Assembly (NCBI GenBank): GCA_033239005.1
Contig: BSQZ01000070.1
Coordinates: 3,030,617-3,094,616, forward strand
From: Lamellibrachia satsuma
Lineage: Eukaryota; Annelida; Polychaeta; Sabellida; Siboglinidae
Direction of reading: 5' to 3'
DNA length: 64,000 nucleotides
The notes under the pieces were generated by a model that saw only the letters and a program-made list of their open reading frames with translations, searched no databases and had not been told where the DNA came from. Below, one piece after another: positions 26,196-39,015 of the stretch (positions within the stretch are counted from its first letter, which is position 1; each line of letters opens with the position of its first letter). The position numbers were made by a program, and so were the translations under genes.

Positions 26196-27011
26196 ACATA
26201 GATCTGCCATGGGTACGGTGGTACTACTAGCGAGGGTCACTGAAATTATCCCTTGGCTCAAAGTTTCTACAAAACCTTTCCTATGATCACTGTTTTAGCA
26301 GCTTCTATCAGCATGAGAAAGTGTTGCCATGTTTCCAGGCATTACTGAGACAAACAGCCATTGCTAGCTTAGCAGTAAGGTTCTCCACATGTGAGAACTT
26401 AGACGTTCTCATATCAAATGCACCAAGCTGCATCCATGTTATCACAGGAAGTTGCCAGGAACAGCTCAAAAGATTGCCACAATCCAGTAGATAACATAAA
26501 ACTCTAACTTAGGTTCGAACATAATTTTACTTAATTATTACAAATCAGTAAGTCAGAGGAACATGTTTGTCTTTCTATAACATGTCATGAAGAAGTAATG
26601 AATGTGTTCTAGTTACCCTTAGCACAACTGTCTCAAAACAAAAATAAAACACAAGAAATCTAGTGGAATAAATAAAACAGACTATGCAGTTCCCATTGCT
26701 GCAAAACAAAAACAGCAATCCCATAAACAGGGCCATAGGATTGTCTTATGTGTTATACTTCAACAAATGTAACAAATCATAATATGTAAATTTGAGACAA
26801 CAGCCGACAGAATCTTTGAAGTTAACCAGACCATTAAAAATACTAACAGATGTTATTCCTCACAAAGTCAATGAAAATGAGTTGAGTGCTCATTAAATGA
26901 ACGACAATAAACACAGATTAACACACTTACATTATTGCCCAGAAAACACGGGGCTCTACCCACACCATCCATAATCACTTCTTGGCAGGCCAATCCTGTG
27001 GGTAGTAACGC

Positions 27012-27031
27012 ATTCCTAGAATTCTAGGAAT
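27012..27031. other. Perfect 20-bp palindrome
   Basis: ATTCCTAGAATTCTAGGAAT reads identically on both strands. It contains two overlapping TTCnnnGAA motifs (TTCCTAGAA and TTCTAGGAA) of the STAT-site type. A function is not shown. Confidence 0.9.
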
Positions 27032-28890
27032 CTCCACAAACTGCTGGCACTGTGGTCGGCAATGTGGTCGGACACTCTCTACAGTCCAGCAGCCTTGATA
27101 AAACACATGCTTCTAGGCAGCCGATGACTATGTGCACTGCTACATTCTGATGTAGATGGCCGTAGAATCAACACAAGATGGTGAAAGGGATATTGTGTAC
27201 CAGGAGTCCGGCTGACAAAGTACAACTCCACTATGTTTCTACCAGACTTAGGCCCCACCTCTCCACTCTAGCAGCTTCCTATTGCTAGGCACTACTGACA
27301 CATCACATCAAAGTATCAGTGAACACAGCTGATGAGGCCCACACCCAGGGACTTTCTCAACAGTGCCTCGGGAAAAACTTCATCTATATCACTAATAATA
27401 TATAAACTTCCATGTAGCTATATCAAACCTCCATGTAGTAATTTCAATAGCTTTTATATAGCAGCTGGATATGCCTTTTAAAAAGCACAATGTTTCAAAG
27501 TAAACACATGATTTTATTTCATTTAACTTCCGGTCATTATGCACATCAACATGCAGGTCTGAGCACAAGCACGGTCTGCCAGACTGTCTGTTACTATGCT
27601 CAGCTGCTATGCAGTTTGCAAACTTTTTTCAGCCTGAACATTATTCTTTTTTATTCAGCTGAAATGTTTGGATGTACTTGTTTTTTGTATGAAATATACA
27701 CATTTCTCTGGTGTACATTATTGTGGGTCCAATCCCGCGATATGCCCCAAGTAATTTTTGAATGTTAAACAAGACAGAGTGTATAACGTCGACACATTAC
27801 TAGGATGCCTGTGGATTGTAGCAAGATAGACTGGATTGACTCAATAATCTGTCAGAGTGTTCCTGATATGAGGAATCAGGCAGGAAGTGTGCAGTGGATG
27901 TACATATGAGACGACAAAGTGGGGGGTGAGGACGAGACAGCTGGCACTGTAAAACAGAGGGCATTCTAACCAAGCACTCAGAACAAACGTCTGGTAGAAT
28001 CCTAGCCAGGGTAACAACTTGTCGTTCGTTACCTGTGCTAAGGTCTCCAGGCACGCTTACACAGCACAGTCAAATGCTTTACATTTCAACCCCAACCAGA
28101 TTTGGTCATTCAAAGTTTCAAACCCCAACTCAACTGGATCTGAGATCTACACCATACACCGGCATATGACATTTCCCCCTGGATATACCTCCCCCACACT
28201 AAAATCAATTGGTGGACATTCTCCCTTATTTATTTTTAGTTTATAAGTAATAACTGATATCCACTGATACACTTATTACAATTCCTTCAATATGACATCA
28301 CATATTCATATAGCAATGAGAAATAAACTTTGCCATTTACTTTATAAACACTTCAAAAAGACAATTTAGTTGACTGCATAGAAGCAACACCCATACCAGT
28401 ACTAGTAATAAACTCTTATGTGACACTGCAAATAGCACTGAGGAAACAAACTACTTTGCAACTGACTTCATATCGTAATTTAACCCTTTATAATGTTGGG
28501 GGAAATATAAGGTCCCAGTGCATATTAAAATTAAACTTTTTATAAGGGTGGGGAGAATAAGTTTTACATACCAATACACCCGTAGTATCTGGTTTCCCTT
28601 GACGTCATTCACACAATCACCAGAGCATACAGGCCTACAAAGTACCCCATAGTTGACATTGTACAAAGCCTCCAGAAATTGATACCAGTAAGCGATACTG
28701 ATAGCAACAACCTTCAGAACTGGCATCACGAGGCAAAAACAACGTCACACAAATAAGGGATAGCTTCAAAACTGGGTTGGCAGAGTTTTTTGCTAGGCAA
28801 AAATAAGCTTTTACTGTAAAAAACAATTTTTTTCATTTTTTATGACCATTGCATTAAAAACAGGTTTTTTCTGGTAAAAGCCCAACCCTG

Positions 28891-28984
28891 GTTAACGTAA
28901 TCTGACTGATGTGTTGGCAAGGTTAACGTAATCTGACTGATGTGTTGGCAAGGTTAACGTAATCTGACTGATGTGTTGGCAAGG
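28891..28984. repeat. 31-bp tandem repeat, 3 copies
   Basis: GGTTAACGTAATCTGACTGA plus TGTGTTGGCAA, three identical copies in a row. Confidence 0.95.
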
Positions 28985-29761
28985 GTTTATGTCGGTCTCA
29001 TCAGCATTTTTCATGTTTATTGTGTTCTGCAAATTTATTGTGTTACTAAAAGTGGATATTATGGAATCAGGAGCTACCAGGATGAACAGAATGTAAATGT
29101 TTAGCTTAAACGTTTGACCCCTCTCCAAGTTACCCATATACAAGACCCAGAGTAAAGGAAAGTAAAACCAGGGAGCACAGTTACTGAAGACCCACCCCAG
29201 GCTAATCATTTACACATTTATCTTCTTTGGTTATCAGTGGGCAGTTTGTCCTCGTTTCATCAAGAAATCACCCTTCAGCATTACCCGGAAAAAGGATGAA
29301 CAAAACAGGAATGTTTTATGAGACAGTTACACCCGAGGAGGTAGTGGGGTAATCTCATCCCGACAGTGACAAGTAGTTACTGCAGTTTGGATGAAGTGAT
29401 GCCTGCGGAGGAGTATTGTTAGCAACTCTAGCCATTGCACTGATTCTATACAGATACTCTCTCAATGTAGTGTACTAGCTTTATTTACCAACATTTCAGG
29501 CCAAAAGGCCGGCCAATTTCAGGCCAAAGGGCCAGCCAAGCTTAATCACCTATTAGTTTACATTGCTAACATGTAGCGGCCCAATGGGAAAACATGGAAA
29601 AAAAATTAAGCCAAAGGGGAATATGGCCCAATGTCAGCTCCCTAAATATGCTACTGCAATATTATATAACATCTACATCAACCAATATCATACAAATGCT
29701 ACCCACATAATTAAACAAAGTTGTTGTAAATATCTTTGATAGACACATACAACACAGCCAA

Positions 29762-29828
29762 TGATTAATCAACTCCCTCTATTCCCCTCTGTCTCTCCCT
29801 CCCCTCTCCCTCCCCTCTCCCTCCCTAT
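29762..29828. repeat. Polypyrimidine CCCTCTCCCTCC tract
   Basis: Strand-asymmetric CT-rich stretch with CCCTCTCCCTCC repeats. Confidence 0.85.
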
Positions 29829-30384
29829 TACACTCATCACTCACTTATTATAGTGAAACGTGAACAGCAAACTTAATTTATTTAATGTTTATTTAATAAA
29901 AATGAGTGTCACTGCACATGTCATAGACCAGAAGAACACATGGAAATAATGCATTCTATTGTAAAGTTATCATCAAGTCCAACAAGTCAAAACTTCACAG
30001 TAATCTTCATTGTGCAGCATATTTAAGCAGGAGTAATACGAGTACAAATGTGTTGGTTTAGTAGACTGGCACCCACTTGCAAAGTAAACGCAATAACGTA
30101 TTCGGTGTTAAGTTAACTGTACTTGTCACACCTTGGTCTGACATTACCAGTTAGCTGTACACAGGTGGGAGCACTTACTCTGTCTGCACATTTGTGAAAA
30201 GTTTCCCATGCAATTTTTTATTTTATTTGTTGAATATCACGTGTGTGCATACACCGTAAGTTCACATGCGTTCCCACTGTGTGCGTGTGTGCAGAATCTA
30301 CAGAGCTACATGGGCCAACAACAATGCTTTACAGAATCCATATAATTTCCAAAGAGCTAGTAGTTCAGGACAACGAATTTGTCC

Positions 30385-30472
30385 ATGCTTCGAAACTGCA
30401 GCAATACTATTTTAAACTGGGTTCTCTCGATTGAAAGTCTGACGGTCTAACCATGACGCTAGCGCGCCCCAC
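30385..30472 (-). mobile_element. SINE tRNA-like head fragment
   Basis: On the minus strand: GGGGCGCGCTAGCGTCATGG, TTAGACCG, TCGAGAGAACCCAGTTT, then CTGCAG and TTCGAAGC. It aligns with the head of the 10.95-kb SINE including the non-tRNA positions just after the B box. The body is absent. Confidence 0.7.
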
Positions 30473-32820
30473 GAATAAAAGAATATTACAACTGGGAAAA
30501 TCATGTACACAATGGACAGGTTTTTCCTGACGATAAGATATAACATGTGGGAGTTGTGTAGATTACTTCAATTTTACTGTTATAGACAAGTGTTCGTTAC
30601 AACGAGTAGACAACTAGACCAGGTTTTAATGGATGATCAAGCACTACCTTTACAGGTACATTTCTGAGGTGGACACGTGTCTACTACACTTTCATATATC
30701 AATACAAGTGACCATTCCATACCTACACAACATTAATGTTTACTACACAATGTTTACTACACACCCACGCACTACCAACACACCCACACAACACACTTGG
30801 TTCACCACCAGTAGGCCACTGTGCCTGTCACTCGCCACAGATATTAATGACAATTGAGCCTTATAAACAAGTCATCACAATGCAGGGGTGCCCCTGAAAG
30901 ACTGGTGACAGTACATGGTGTCATCTTTCTGTCTCACACAACTAACTGCCCTGGGGCTGTCACAGAGGAAAGCATGTCGTTTCTGTAGTGTTTATCGCAT
31001 TCCTACGCTGCAGTTTGTTAACAGAACTCTGTAAATTAAAATAGGTAGAAAACAGAAATGGAATGTCAGCGTGTCGTGCCGCAATGTGACAATCTAACCC
31101 TGCCTATGTTACATAGCCTTGGGAGTGGAGTCAGCGAAAACAATTTGCTTCACACTAGATGGGGGTTTGCTGGATTAAATTTCACATTTTCCATTAGGAG
31201 CACATTTAAGTTGCAGTGGCAGCTTCGCTGTGCAAAAATTGATGATTGGGTTTGTAAATTCTCCTGACAGCTCCGGTCTAACCACACAGAAATTAGCATA
31301 ATGTATACATCATACAAACGGGTTTTGGCAGTGCATAGGTAAAAGTCCTGTAGCCGAATGTCACCTATGCCTGAAGATCACGGAAAGGTTGTTTGCTTAC
31401 ATTTTGGAAGTCGATCTTTGTCAGAATTTCTCCACTGTCACATGCATTCAATTTGTGATGCTAAAATAATGTGATGGAATTTTTATACTACAATTATGAC
31501 ACCAGAATGTCAAATTGGAATATTTGATAATATTCACACCTATCCACTTGTGTTTTCATTCTATTGTACTTTTGAAAGTTTTATCAGAATCCAGGAAGGT
31601 TTTCAACTCAATAGTTGGTAATACTATCCACATTTGTCGTTTTGGGTCTTATGTGAGAATCACCCCAGTACAGCTACAGTGATGTTTCTGGGTCTTCCAC
31701 ATAGGTGGTTTGTGGACTTCCTCTGACATCTACACCCTGGCTCATACAAAGCTTCCAGAAAGCAGACGATGCTACATAACCATCTGAAGTTACATAAGAC
31801 TCTTAAACTGCCACATCAGTTGGATGGTAAGGTCACCCTAGGGAACATCCCCAGCCTCTATGCCAATCAAACCTGCTCCCAAAGGGCTATAAGGTTGTTA
31901 TGCTATTTGCTTCCTTGGCCCTAGGTACAACATAAGCCACCATCAGAAACTGAAGGAGAGCCTGATGGCAGCAATGACATGACCTACACATGTGGATGGG
32001 GAGCTGTGGTGCAGAGAACTTTAAAAGCAGCAAAAATACATTCATAATGATAATATGGCACACAATAAAAGAAAATATCTATTATCTTTTAAGCTGAAAT
32101 GAGTCAGTTGCCAAAAATCTATATTTTAAGTTTTATAATTAGTATTTGGTGGGATTGGGAGAAGAGTGGAGAACGAGAGCAGGGGAGACAGCAGGGACAC
32201 AGAACCAGTGATAGAAGGAGAAAAAGATCACCAGAATCAATGCCAGCGTCACCCTGGACTTACCATGAAGGGGTGCTTCCATTCTTTGTCAGATTTAATG
32301 TTTATTCTTGTTTATTTTGGATTGACTAAATACACATATCACCATTCAGTGAATCCACTTGAGATTATATATTTACTCTCATGGCATGCTAGATGGGAGG
32401 TCTACAGATTTAGGGTCTCAACTCATGCCTCCGACCTTCCCACAACCTAGGTGGGAAGTTGAGTAGAGCTGTACCTAGTTTATGAAATAATTGGGTAGAT
32501 CAATGACCCCAGTTTTGCACCTGGTGCCTCTTTTGGCTGCGAGGTAAGTCAGCATTCCAGTCATACCAAAAGTATGTCACCTCAAAGTACAAAGTCTAAT
32601 CACTTTTGTCATAAATTATATTATACAAAGTTATAAACAATATCTGTTCCAACATCGTGACTGACCAGATGTGTTTTAAGGAACCGTTTGTCTTAAAATA
32701 AAATTTTATTGTTATCTGTTTATGAATATCAACCTTGCTGTGCTGTACATTTGAGAACAGCTGGCGGCAATTTCCAATACCTGTGGACAAAGCTTATTGG
32801 GGTCAGGAGTTCACAGGATC

Positions 32821-32982
32821 ATGTGATGGGTGTATCATGTGACAGGTGTATCATGTGACGGGTGTATTATGTGGCGGGTGTATCATGTGACGGGTGTATC
32901 GTATAGTGGGTGTATCGTGTGGTGGGTGTATCGTGTGATGGGTGTATCGTGTGATGGGTATATCATGTGATGGGTGTATCAT
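32821..32982. repeat. 16-bp minisatellite, about 10 copies
   Basis: The unit TGATGGGTGTATCATG varies at a few positions (GACGGG, GGTGGG, ATCGTG). Confidence 0.94.
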
Positions 32983-33416
32983 TAACACCTGTCAAATTAC
33001 CTTCCCTCCACATGCAACATAAACATGACATTCCGTTTGAAACATTCAAATTAAAGTATATTTTTAATGCTGTTCATTAAAACGGGGAAAACATATTTGT
33101 ATGGTCAAGATTTTAGCAAAGACATAGTTTATAATATATAATGATTTTATGACAAAAACGATAAGACTCGTTATCGTTAATGACATCACTTGGTGAAGTG
33201 TCACCAAAGGTCAGAGCTCTATCTTGTCAGCATGTGTCTGTCACAGTATGATATATGTTATCTGGTGACCAGTGTCCACTTGTGTCATACTTGAGATAAT
33301 ACAAGTTTTGTTGAGGACACATTCCTGTGCAGGTTTGTGTGTGTGTGTGCCACTGTGTGGTCAGATGTATCCAGCACTGAGACCATGTACGATGTGCGAG
33401 GAATAGACAGATTCCC

Positions 33417-33728
33417 ATGCCATCTTCCTGATCTGTCAAGTACATGATTGCACAATAGGCAGAGTCCCATGCCATCTTCCTGATCTGTCAAGTACATGAT
33501 TGCACAATAGACAGAGTCCCATGCCATCTTCCTGGTCTTTCAAGTACATGATTGTACAATAGGCAGAGTCCCATGCCATCTTCCTGGTCTTTCAAGTACA
33601 TGATTGCACAATAGACAGAGTCCCATGCCATCTTCCTGGTCTGTCAAGTACATGATTGCACAATAGACAGAGTCCCATGCCATCTTCCTGGTCTTTCAAG
33701 TACATGATTCCACAATAGGCAGAGTCAA
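33417..33728. repeat. 52-bp minisatellite, 6 copies
   Basis: The unit includes CATGCCATCTTCCTGGTCTT, TCAAGTACATGATTGCACAA and TAGACAGAGTCC; six copies at exact 52-bp spacing. Minus-strand open frames over it are artefacts. Confidence 0.95.
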
Positions 33729-34248
33729 AATAGCCTCAAACCCCAAACGGCCTGTAACACAGCCACAATTATTCACTGTCTGCATTTTTGTAAGTATAAA
33801 TATAAGATAGACTGCATGGTAATTTGTTCAGTGGTAATTTAATAAGAAACTGACAACAGCAAAAGCATAAATTTGTTTAACTTTATTGACTTAATAAATT
33901 TTTTTTATAAATCACTTTTTTGAATATAATTTATATGGAGTGGCAAATCGACAAATGTACTTGATAATTGCAACACTGAAATGGATACATCCAAATATGT
34001 CTAGCGTGTCACGTTCAGCTGCATGTTTTCCATCAAGACAAATGCACTCATGTAGGTTCACAACAGATAACCACGTAGGTTTTTTCTATTCAATTAAATT
34101 AAGTTATATTCATGTTTGCTTGATGCTTGGTGAGATAATCCCTTTACAGCTGATCATAGCTAAACTGGGAGGTAGCATAGCGAGTTTAGAGATCGAGATC
34201 ACCAGATCTTTGAGGCCAACTGATTCCACAACAGGTTTTTTCCATTTC

Positions 34249-34297
34249 CCTGTGTAGGATCTTTTACTTCCCCTGGCATGGACACCAGATAGAAAAT
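34249..34297 (+). repeat. Dispersed repeat family R1, short copy
   Basis: CCTGTGTAGGATCTTTTACT followed by TCCCCTGGCATGGACACCAG and ATAGAA. It shares the central core with the other family members and sits just before the LINE fragment at 34381. Confidence 0.7.
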
Positions 34298-34380
34298 GTG
34301 AAGAAAAATACACATCACAGAGTTGTAGGGCTGTAGAGAAGATGTCAAAGCCATAAAGATAATGTGAGAAAACACCTCTG

Positions 34381-35285
34381 CAGTACTCACTCCTGAAGGG
34401 GAAACTACAAATTTCAAGATTAACACAGGAGTTCTCCAAGGAGACCCTCTGGTCACTAGCCTTTTCGTCATAGTCTTGGACTACACTCTAAGAACTGTGA
34501 TTGATGACAGAGAGGGTCTAACTCTCACCAGATGCCAAAGCACCAGACGTCCAGCCTGCCATCTCTCTGATCTGGATTATGCCGAAGACATCGCTCTGTT
34601 CGATGACTCGATACAAGAAGAAAAACCTTTACTTCATCAAGTGGAAAGTGATTCCAAATCTTTTGGACTATTTCACAAATCAAACAAAACAAACTACATG
34701 CATATCAACCCGTGTGCTAATGACAGTGTACACGCGTCAGATGGTCAAATTGGGAGAGATCCTACACAACCTGACAACATGACATCCAGTGTGGAAAAGG
34801 TCATGCCCTTGACAAAGTTTGGAGAGCACCCATCTGCAGACTCACCAAACTGAAGATTTTCAGGACGACGATCGAACCAATACTGATATATCGATGTGAT
34901 TCATGGTCGCTAACACTAACAGTACAAAATGCACTGGATGTCACCTACAAATGCTGAGGAAAACCTTAAACATGTCATGGCACAATCACATGTCCAACCA
35001 ATAATTGTATGGCTTCCTCCCGCCGACCACCACCACCATAAGACAAAGGCATCTTCGTCTTGCAGGTCATGTGATGTGTCATGATGAAGTAGCCATCAAA
35101 GTCCTGCTCTGGAAGCTCGATGGCCCTCGGAGAAGAGGTTGACCAACAACAACTCTGCAAAACATCCTAGAGAAAGACACGAACGTCAATGGAATAAATT
35201 TACTAACTGTAAGGAAGAACAGAAATCACTGGAAGGAAATCATCATGTCACCACATTAAGTGGATGACATAAGTAAACAAGGGCT
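34381..35285 (+). mobile_element. LINE 3'-half fragment with YAED-type RT motif
   Basis: Plus-strand translation gives NTGVLQGDPLVTSLFVIVLD (RT block before motif C), then DLDYAEDIALF with Glu in place of the usual first Asp of YADD. C-terminal pieces follow: LTKLKIFRTTIEPILIY, RHLRLAGHVM, WKLDGPRRRG and HWKEIIM. The frame ends at a TAA near 35260, followed by GTGGATGACATAAGTAAAC, a TAAG-type LINE tail. Frame breaks near 34800 and 34960 show decay. It lies inside intron 1, opposite to the PDZ gene. Confidence 0.8.
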
Positions 35286-36168
35286 GAACGGGTTGAGTTC
35301 TACCTGGATATGCTACAAGGTACACGTGTCTCATCCATCACTTTGACAGCGTGTAGACAGCCGGTCTATTTGTCTAGTCTGAAGATGCCGAGACTGTGGA
35401 CAAAAGGTCAATATTAAAAAGTAAGAATAATTTGTTGCCATGTATCAATATGGATTAATTTATGAATTTACATTACTAGCATGCTGAATCAATAAATTAG
35501 AAAGAATTCTAATGTTATTACTTGTTCAGAGGGCCTCTGTCGCCAACCGCAGCTGTTTGGTTTAGAGGGGACAGTCATTCCTCTCAGCCACAATGAGGGC
35601 TGAAGCAGCAATATTGTGATTAGGGTATCTATTTGTGTAAGAAGCTTTGTGTAAACACTATACAGCAGCTCAGTCACCAGCAAGGAAGACATGTAAACAA
35701 AGGGGTGGCCACCCTCTACCCTGGATATATGTCTCCTAATCAAGCACTGCCATGCAGGACCAGAACATGTGAGAGTGTGCAGACTCCATATGTTGAAGAC
35801 ATTGTTATGCTTCTTAATTCACTGGAATTCTGAACTGCTAGAACCTACAGATGTTCACGCACAACCACGCACATGCATGCATGTGTGCATGTACACACAA
35901 AGTTCCTGAAAATATGACTGGTTAAACCTAACTCAGACTGGTACTGAAACTATTCATGCCTGTCTTTCTGTGATTTTTAAGCGCACACACATACAATTAA
36001 TTAGGTGAGTAGCTTATTAATTTCAGGAAAAAGGTATGATTCATGAAGCCTAGTTATCAAAATGGGAATAGGACCAGTTGAATCCTTACCAGCAGGGTCT
36101 GAGCAACTATGACTCTGCAGGAGATCACTCAACTAACTGAGCATCACAGTCACCAAGCAAATACAACC

Positions 36169-36350
36169 ACCAGGAAGTGGGGCTACACTGATGACACACA
36201 ATCAATTAAATGTGACTGCGGAGAAAACCAGACAAAGTTCCATCTCCTCTGCTGCTAACTACTGGATGGTTCCTGCACATTGGAAGACCTAACCACCTTC
36301 ACAGACCGGACAAAGACATGTGCCCAAAAATGACACACCTTGTGTGAAGT
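36169..36350 (+). mobile_element. LINE C-terminal CDCG zinc-motif fragment
   Basis: Reads KWGYTDD then CDCGENQTKFHLLCC, a stop, LEDLTTFTDRTKTCAQK. The CDCG-x-x-QT-x-x-H-x-x-x-x-C pattern is the C-terminal zinc-binding motif of several LINE families. Interrupted by stops, hence a relic. Confidence 0.65.
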
Positions 36351-38543
36351 ACACAATTTAAGAAGATGCATTTTGGACACTAAAAACACTTTGAATTTCA
36401 TGTCATTTGGAGCCTGTCAGGTTCACCAAGTTGGAGACAACTGAACTAAATAAAAGTGCCCCAAGATAAGTGTAGAAGTTACATGGTCCAGTATTGTACT
36501 ATTGTGATATCATTTTCCTATCATCTAAACAATATATCTTTTTTCAAGTGTGATCAACATTCCTACCATAAGTTATACATTACCATAGGCCTGTGCATGT
36601 GACTGATCACCATGGTTGCTATAAATATCTACAGTACACTGCAAGTGTAAATAATAAATTTAACTCACACTATCAAAGCTCCACTTAATATTACATGGGT
36701 GCCTAGAACTTCAGATTTTTCAACATTATACATTGTCATGAAAATTATTAATTTTAATATCACTACAAAAATTCATCTGATTTGATTTGTAGAAAATAAC
36801 TTCTGTCATAATCGAGAGTGTTTTTGCCAGACAATGCTGACAAAAACAATGCAGGTAATCTTCTATCATATTCATGCAGACAACAAAAAACTGAGCATAA
36901 CTATGTAAAGCCTAGAAGTGTCTTCACCATAAAACTAGCCTTGCTGAAGGAAACATTGTAAGTGAGCAGAAAAAAAAATTTCAAGAGGAACATGCATACT
37001 GTTGAAGTAGCCAGCCTATTAGATCATCCGAATGATTCAGCCAGGCCAAGAGTTTTAGCAAATACCTATGTCGCCTATTAACACTGACTAATCTCACCAT
37101 CATTCAAGTTCAATTAAAGTTTAATGGTAGTGCAGTGACAACAGTGCAACACCTGAAGTACCAGAACAATGGACAGATATGTATGTGACAGTTCGTGTCA
37201 AACCCAGGAGTACGGATGTCTCGATACAATACCCACTAGCATTTTACATAAAAATATGTATTTTATTACCACTTGTAAATTAAACTGCTTGTTTCTAAAT
37301 TACTGCCATCTAAAATGTTACTTTTAAGCAATTTCTTTTTTACCAGCAAAAAAGTGAAGTGCACCTCTCACAATGGAAATAAGTTTTATTAGCAGGAATA
37401 TAAATATTCAGTCAATAAATAAGGCCACCACTGCACCATTAGTGATTCATCTCAATGTAGCACCTGTTTCTGCATGAGAGAAAAGGTCAAGCATAATTGT
37501 TCATGGGATTCTGGTAACATTCTGAAGAAATTAAGTTTGGCAGGGCATAGGTAACATTAATCTTTTTGAATTTATCTTTATCATACTGGGTTAATTGTAA
37601 TATACAGACTTTATAGTCTGCTAGTTCAAATATGATACCAAGACAACTTGGTCATGTGACACAAGGTGGACGTGGACTGCTGATGAAGCTTGGGCGAGTC
37701 GGTCGAAATATTTGGAAAGAGTACAAACAGTTTTTTTGAGTGGTAATTACCATATGGAATCTCACATTCCAAGAAACTCTTCAATGCAGTATACTAGTGT
37801 ATGTGTTCTTGACTTCATCATACACAGCAGCTTCAGGGCAAATTTTCCTAGTTCAAGTGCAGAAATAAAACAACTTATAGGCATTGCGGTTTTCATGTAG
37901 ACTGGGTCGGGTTACATGAACGCCACATTTTTTGGTTTAGCCTAAACATTTTACATGTATTTTACATGTATGTGGAAAACTGCTACAGAGCACCCTGCTA
38001 CACCACACTGGGCAAGTGTCAGACGTCTGTATCAAGTTTCTTTCTCCAGTGTTTTTTCACAGCAGTCTCCTAACTACAGCAGCATGGTTGTTGTGAAATA
38101 AAGTCTGTGTAGATGTTTCTCCTAGATCTATGCTCCTGCTAACGATCCAATCGCAACTTGCACCAAATGCACCAGGTGAATCAGGGTTTGAAATAACAGT
38201 GGTCTTGGGGCCTAAGGTCAGACAATTTTCCACTGCATGGTCAGAACGGTCATCTGTGTGGTCTGTGTGTAAGGCGAACGTGGTCAGCCGCTCCAACCAT
38301 AACTCCATCTGCTGCTTCTAGCACAGCAATATTTGGTTAGGCTAACCTGACCTACCCTAATGTATAACCTTAGAGCTACAGGATTTTTCACTCAAAAATT
38401 ATGCCAGATATCCATAGTCTAGTATCAATCTATGTGCTGGTAATAATGTTTATTATGCTTTTAACAATATGTATATAAAATATTGGAAAACTTGGAAGCA
38501 TTTGTTTGGGACTGCCTGATAAAGTTGCTAACTTGCTATGTTG
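36351..38543. other. Intron 1 segment without recognised features
   Basis: AT-rich. A pair of overlapping 60 to 80-codon frames near 38057..38321 lacks recognisable domains. Confidence 0.5.
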
Positions 38544-38880
38544 GTACAGTGGAACCTCACAAGTAAGATACAGTGGAACCTCACTAGTAAGGTACAGTGG
38601 AACCCCACAAGTAAGGTACAGTGGAACCTCACTAGTAAGGTACAGTGGAACCTCACTAGTAAGGTACAGTGGAACCCCACAAGTAAGGTACAGTGGAACC
38701 TCACAAGTAAGGTACAGTGGAACCTCACTAGTAAGGTACAGTGGAACCTCACTAGTAAGGTACAGTGGAACCTCACTAGTAAGGTACAGTGGAACCTCAC
38801 ACGTAAGGTACAGTGGAACCTCACTAGTAAGGTACAGTGGAACTTCACTAGTAAGGTACAGTGGAACCTCACTAGTAAGT
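38544..38880. repeat. 24-bp minisatellite, 14 copies
   Basis: The unit GTACAGTGGAACCTCACTAG plus TAAG runs 14 times from 38544. Copies differ mainly at the CACTAG/CACAAG position. The unit length is a multiple of three, so both strands are open and give decoy frames. Each unit carries the TA-CAGTGGAACCTC transposon end. Confidence 0.96.
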
Positions 38881-39013
38881 GATCATATTAGTGGGACTAA
38901 ATGTTCTATACAATGTACTTTACTGTTATGGAAATATTTTGGGACTGTCCCTGGGTAACCATAATGACGAGGTGGCTGTATTACTAAGGAGACCATGAAG
39001 CAAGGTTCGACTG
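38547..39013. mobile_element. Pogo/Tigger-like MITE with amplified terminal repeat
   Basis: Left terminus CAGTGGAACCTC after TA (38545..38546). Right terminus AAGGTTCGACTG before TA (39014..39015). The ends are imperfect inverted repeats (about 10 of 12), and the TA duplication fits the Tc1/mariner/pogo group. The first 330 bases are a 24-bp array of the terminal sequence itself. No transposase is encoded. Confidence 0.65.
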
Positions 39014-39015
39014 TA

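Larger units (their letters stand above)
26196..32820. other. Intron 1 segment, mostly unannotated
   Basis: Holds the palindrome at 27012, the 31-bp triplication, a polypyrimidine tract and a SINE head. No exon candidates with domain support. Confidence 0.5.

Noticed and set aside
38506..38958. 150-codon frame with YSGTSLVR repeats and its antisense
   Set aside because: Artefact of the 24-bp array.
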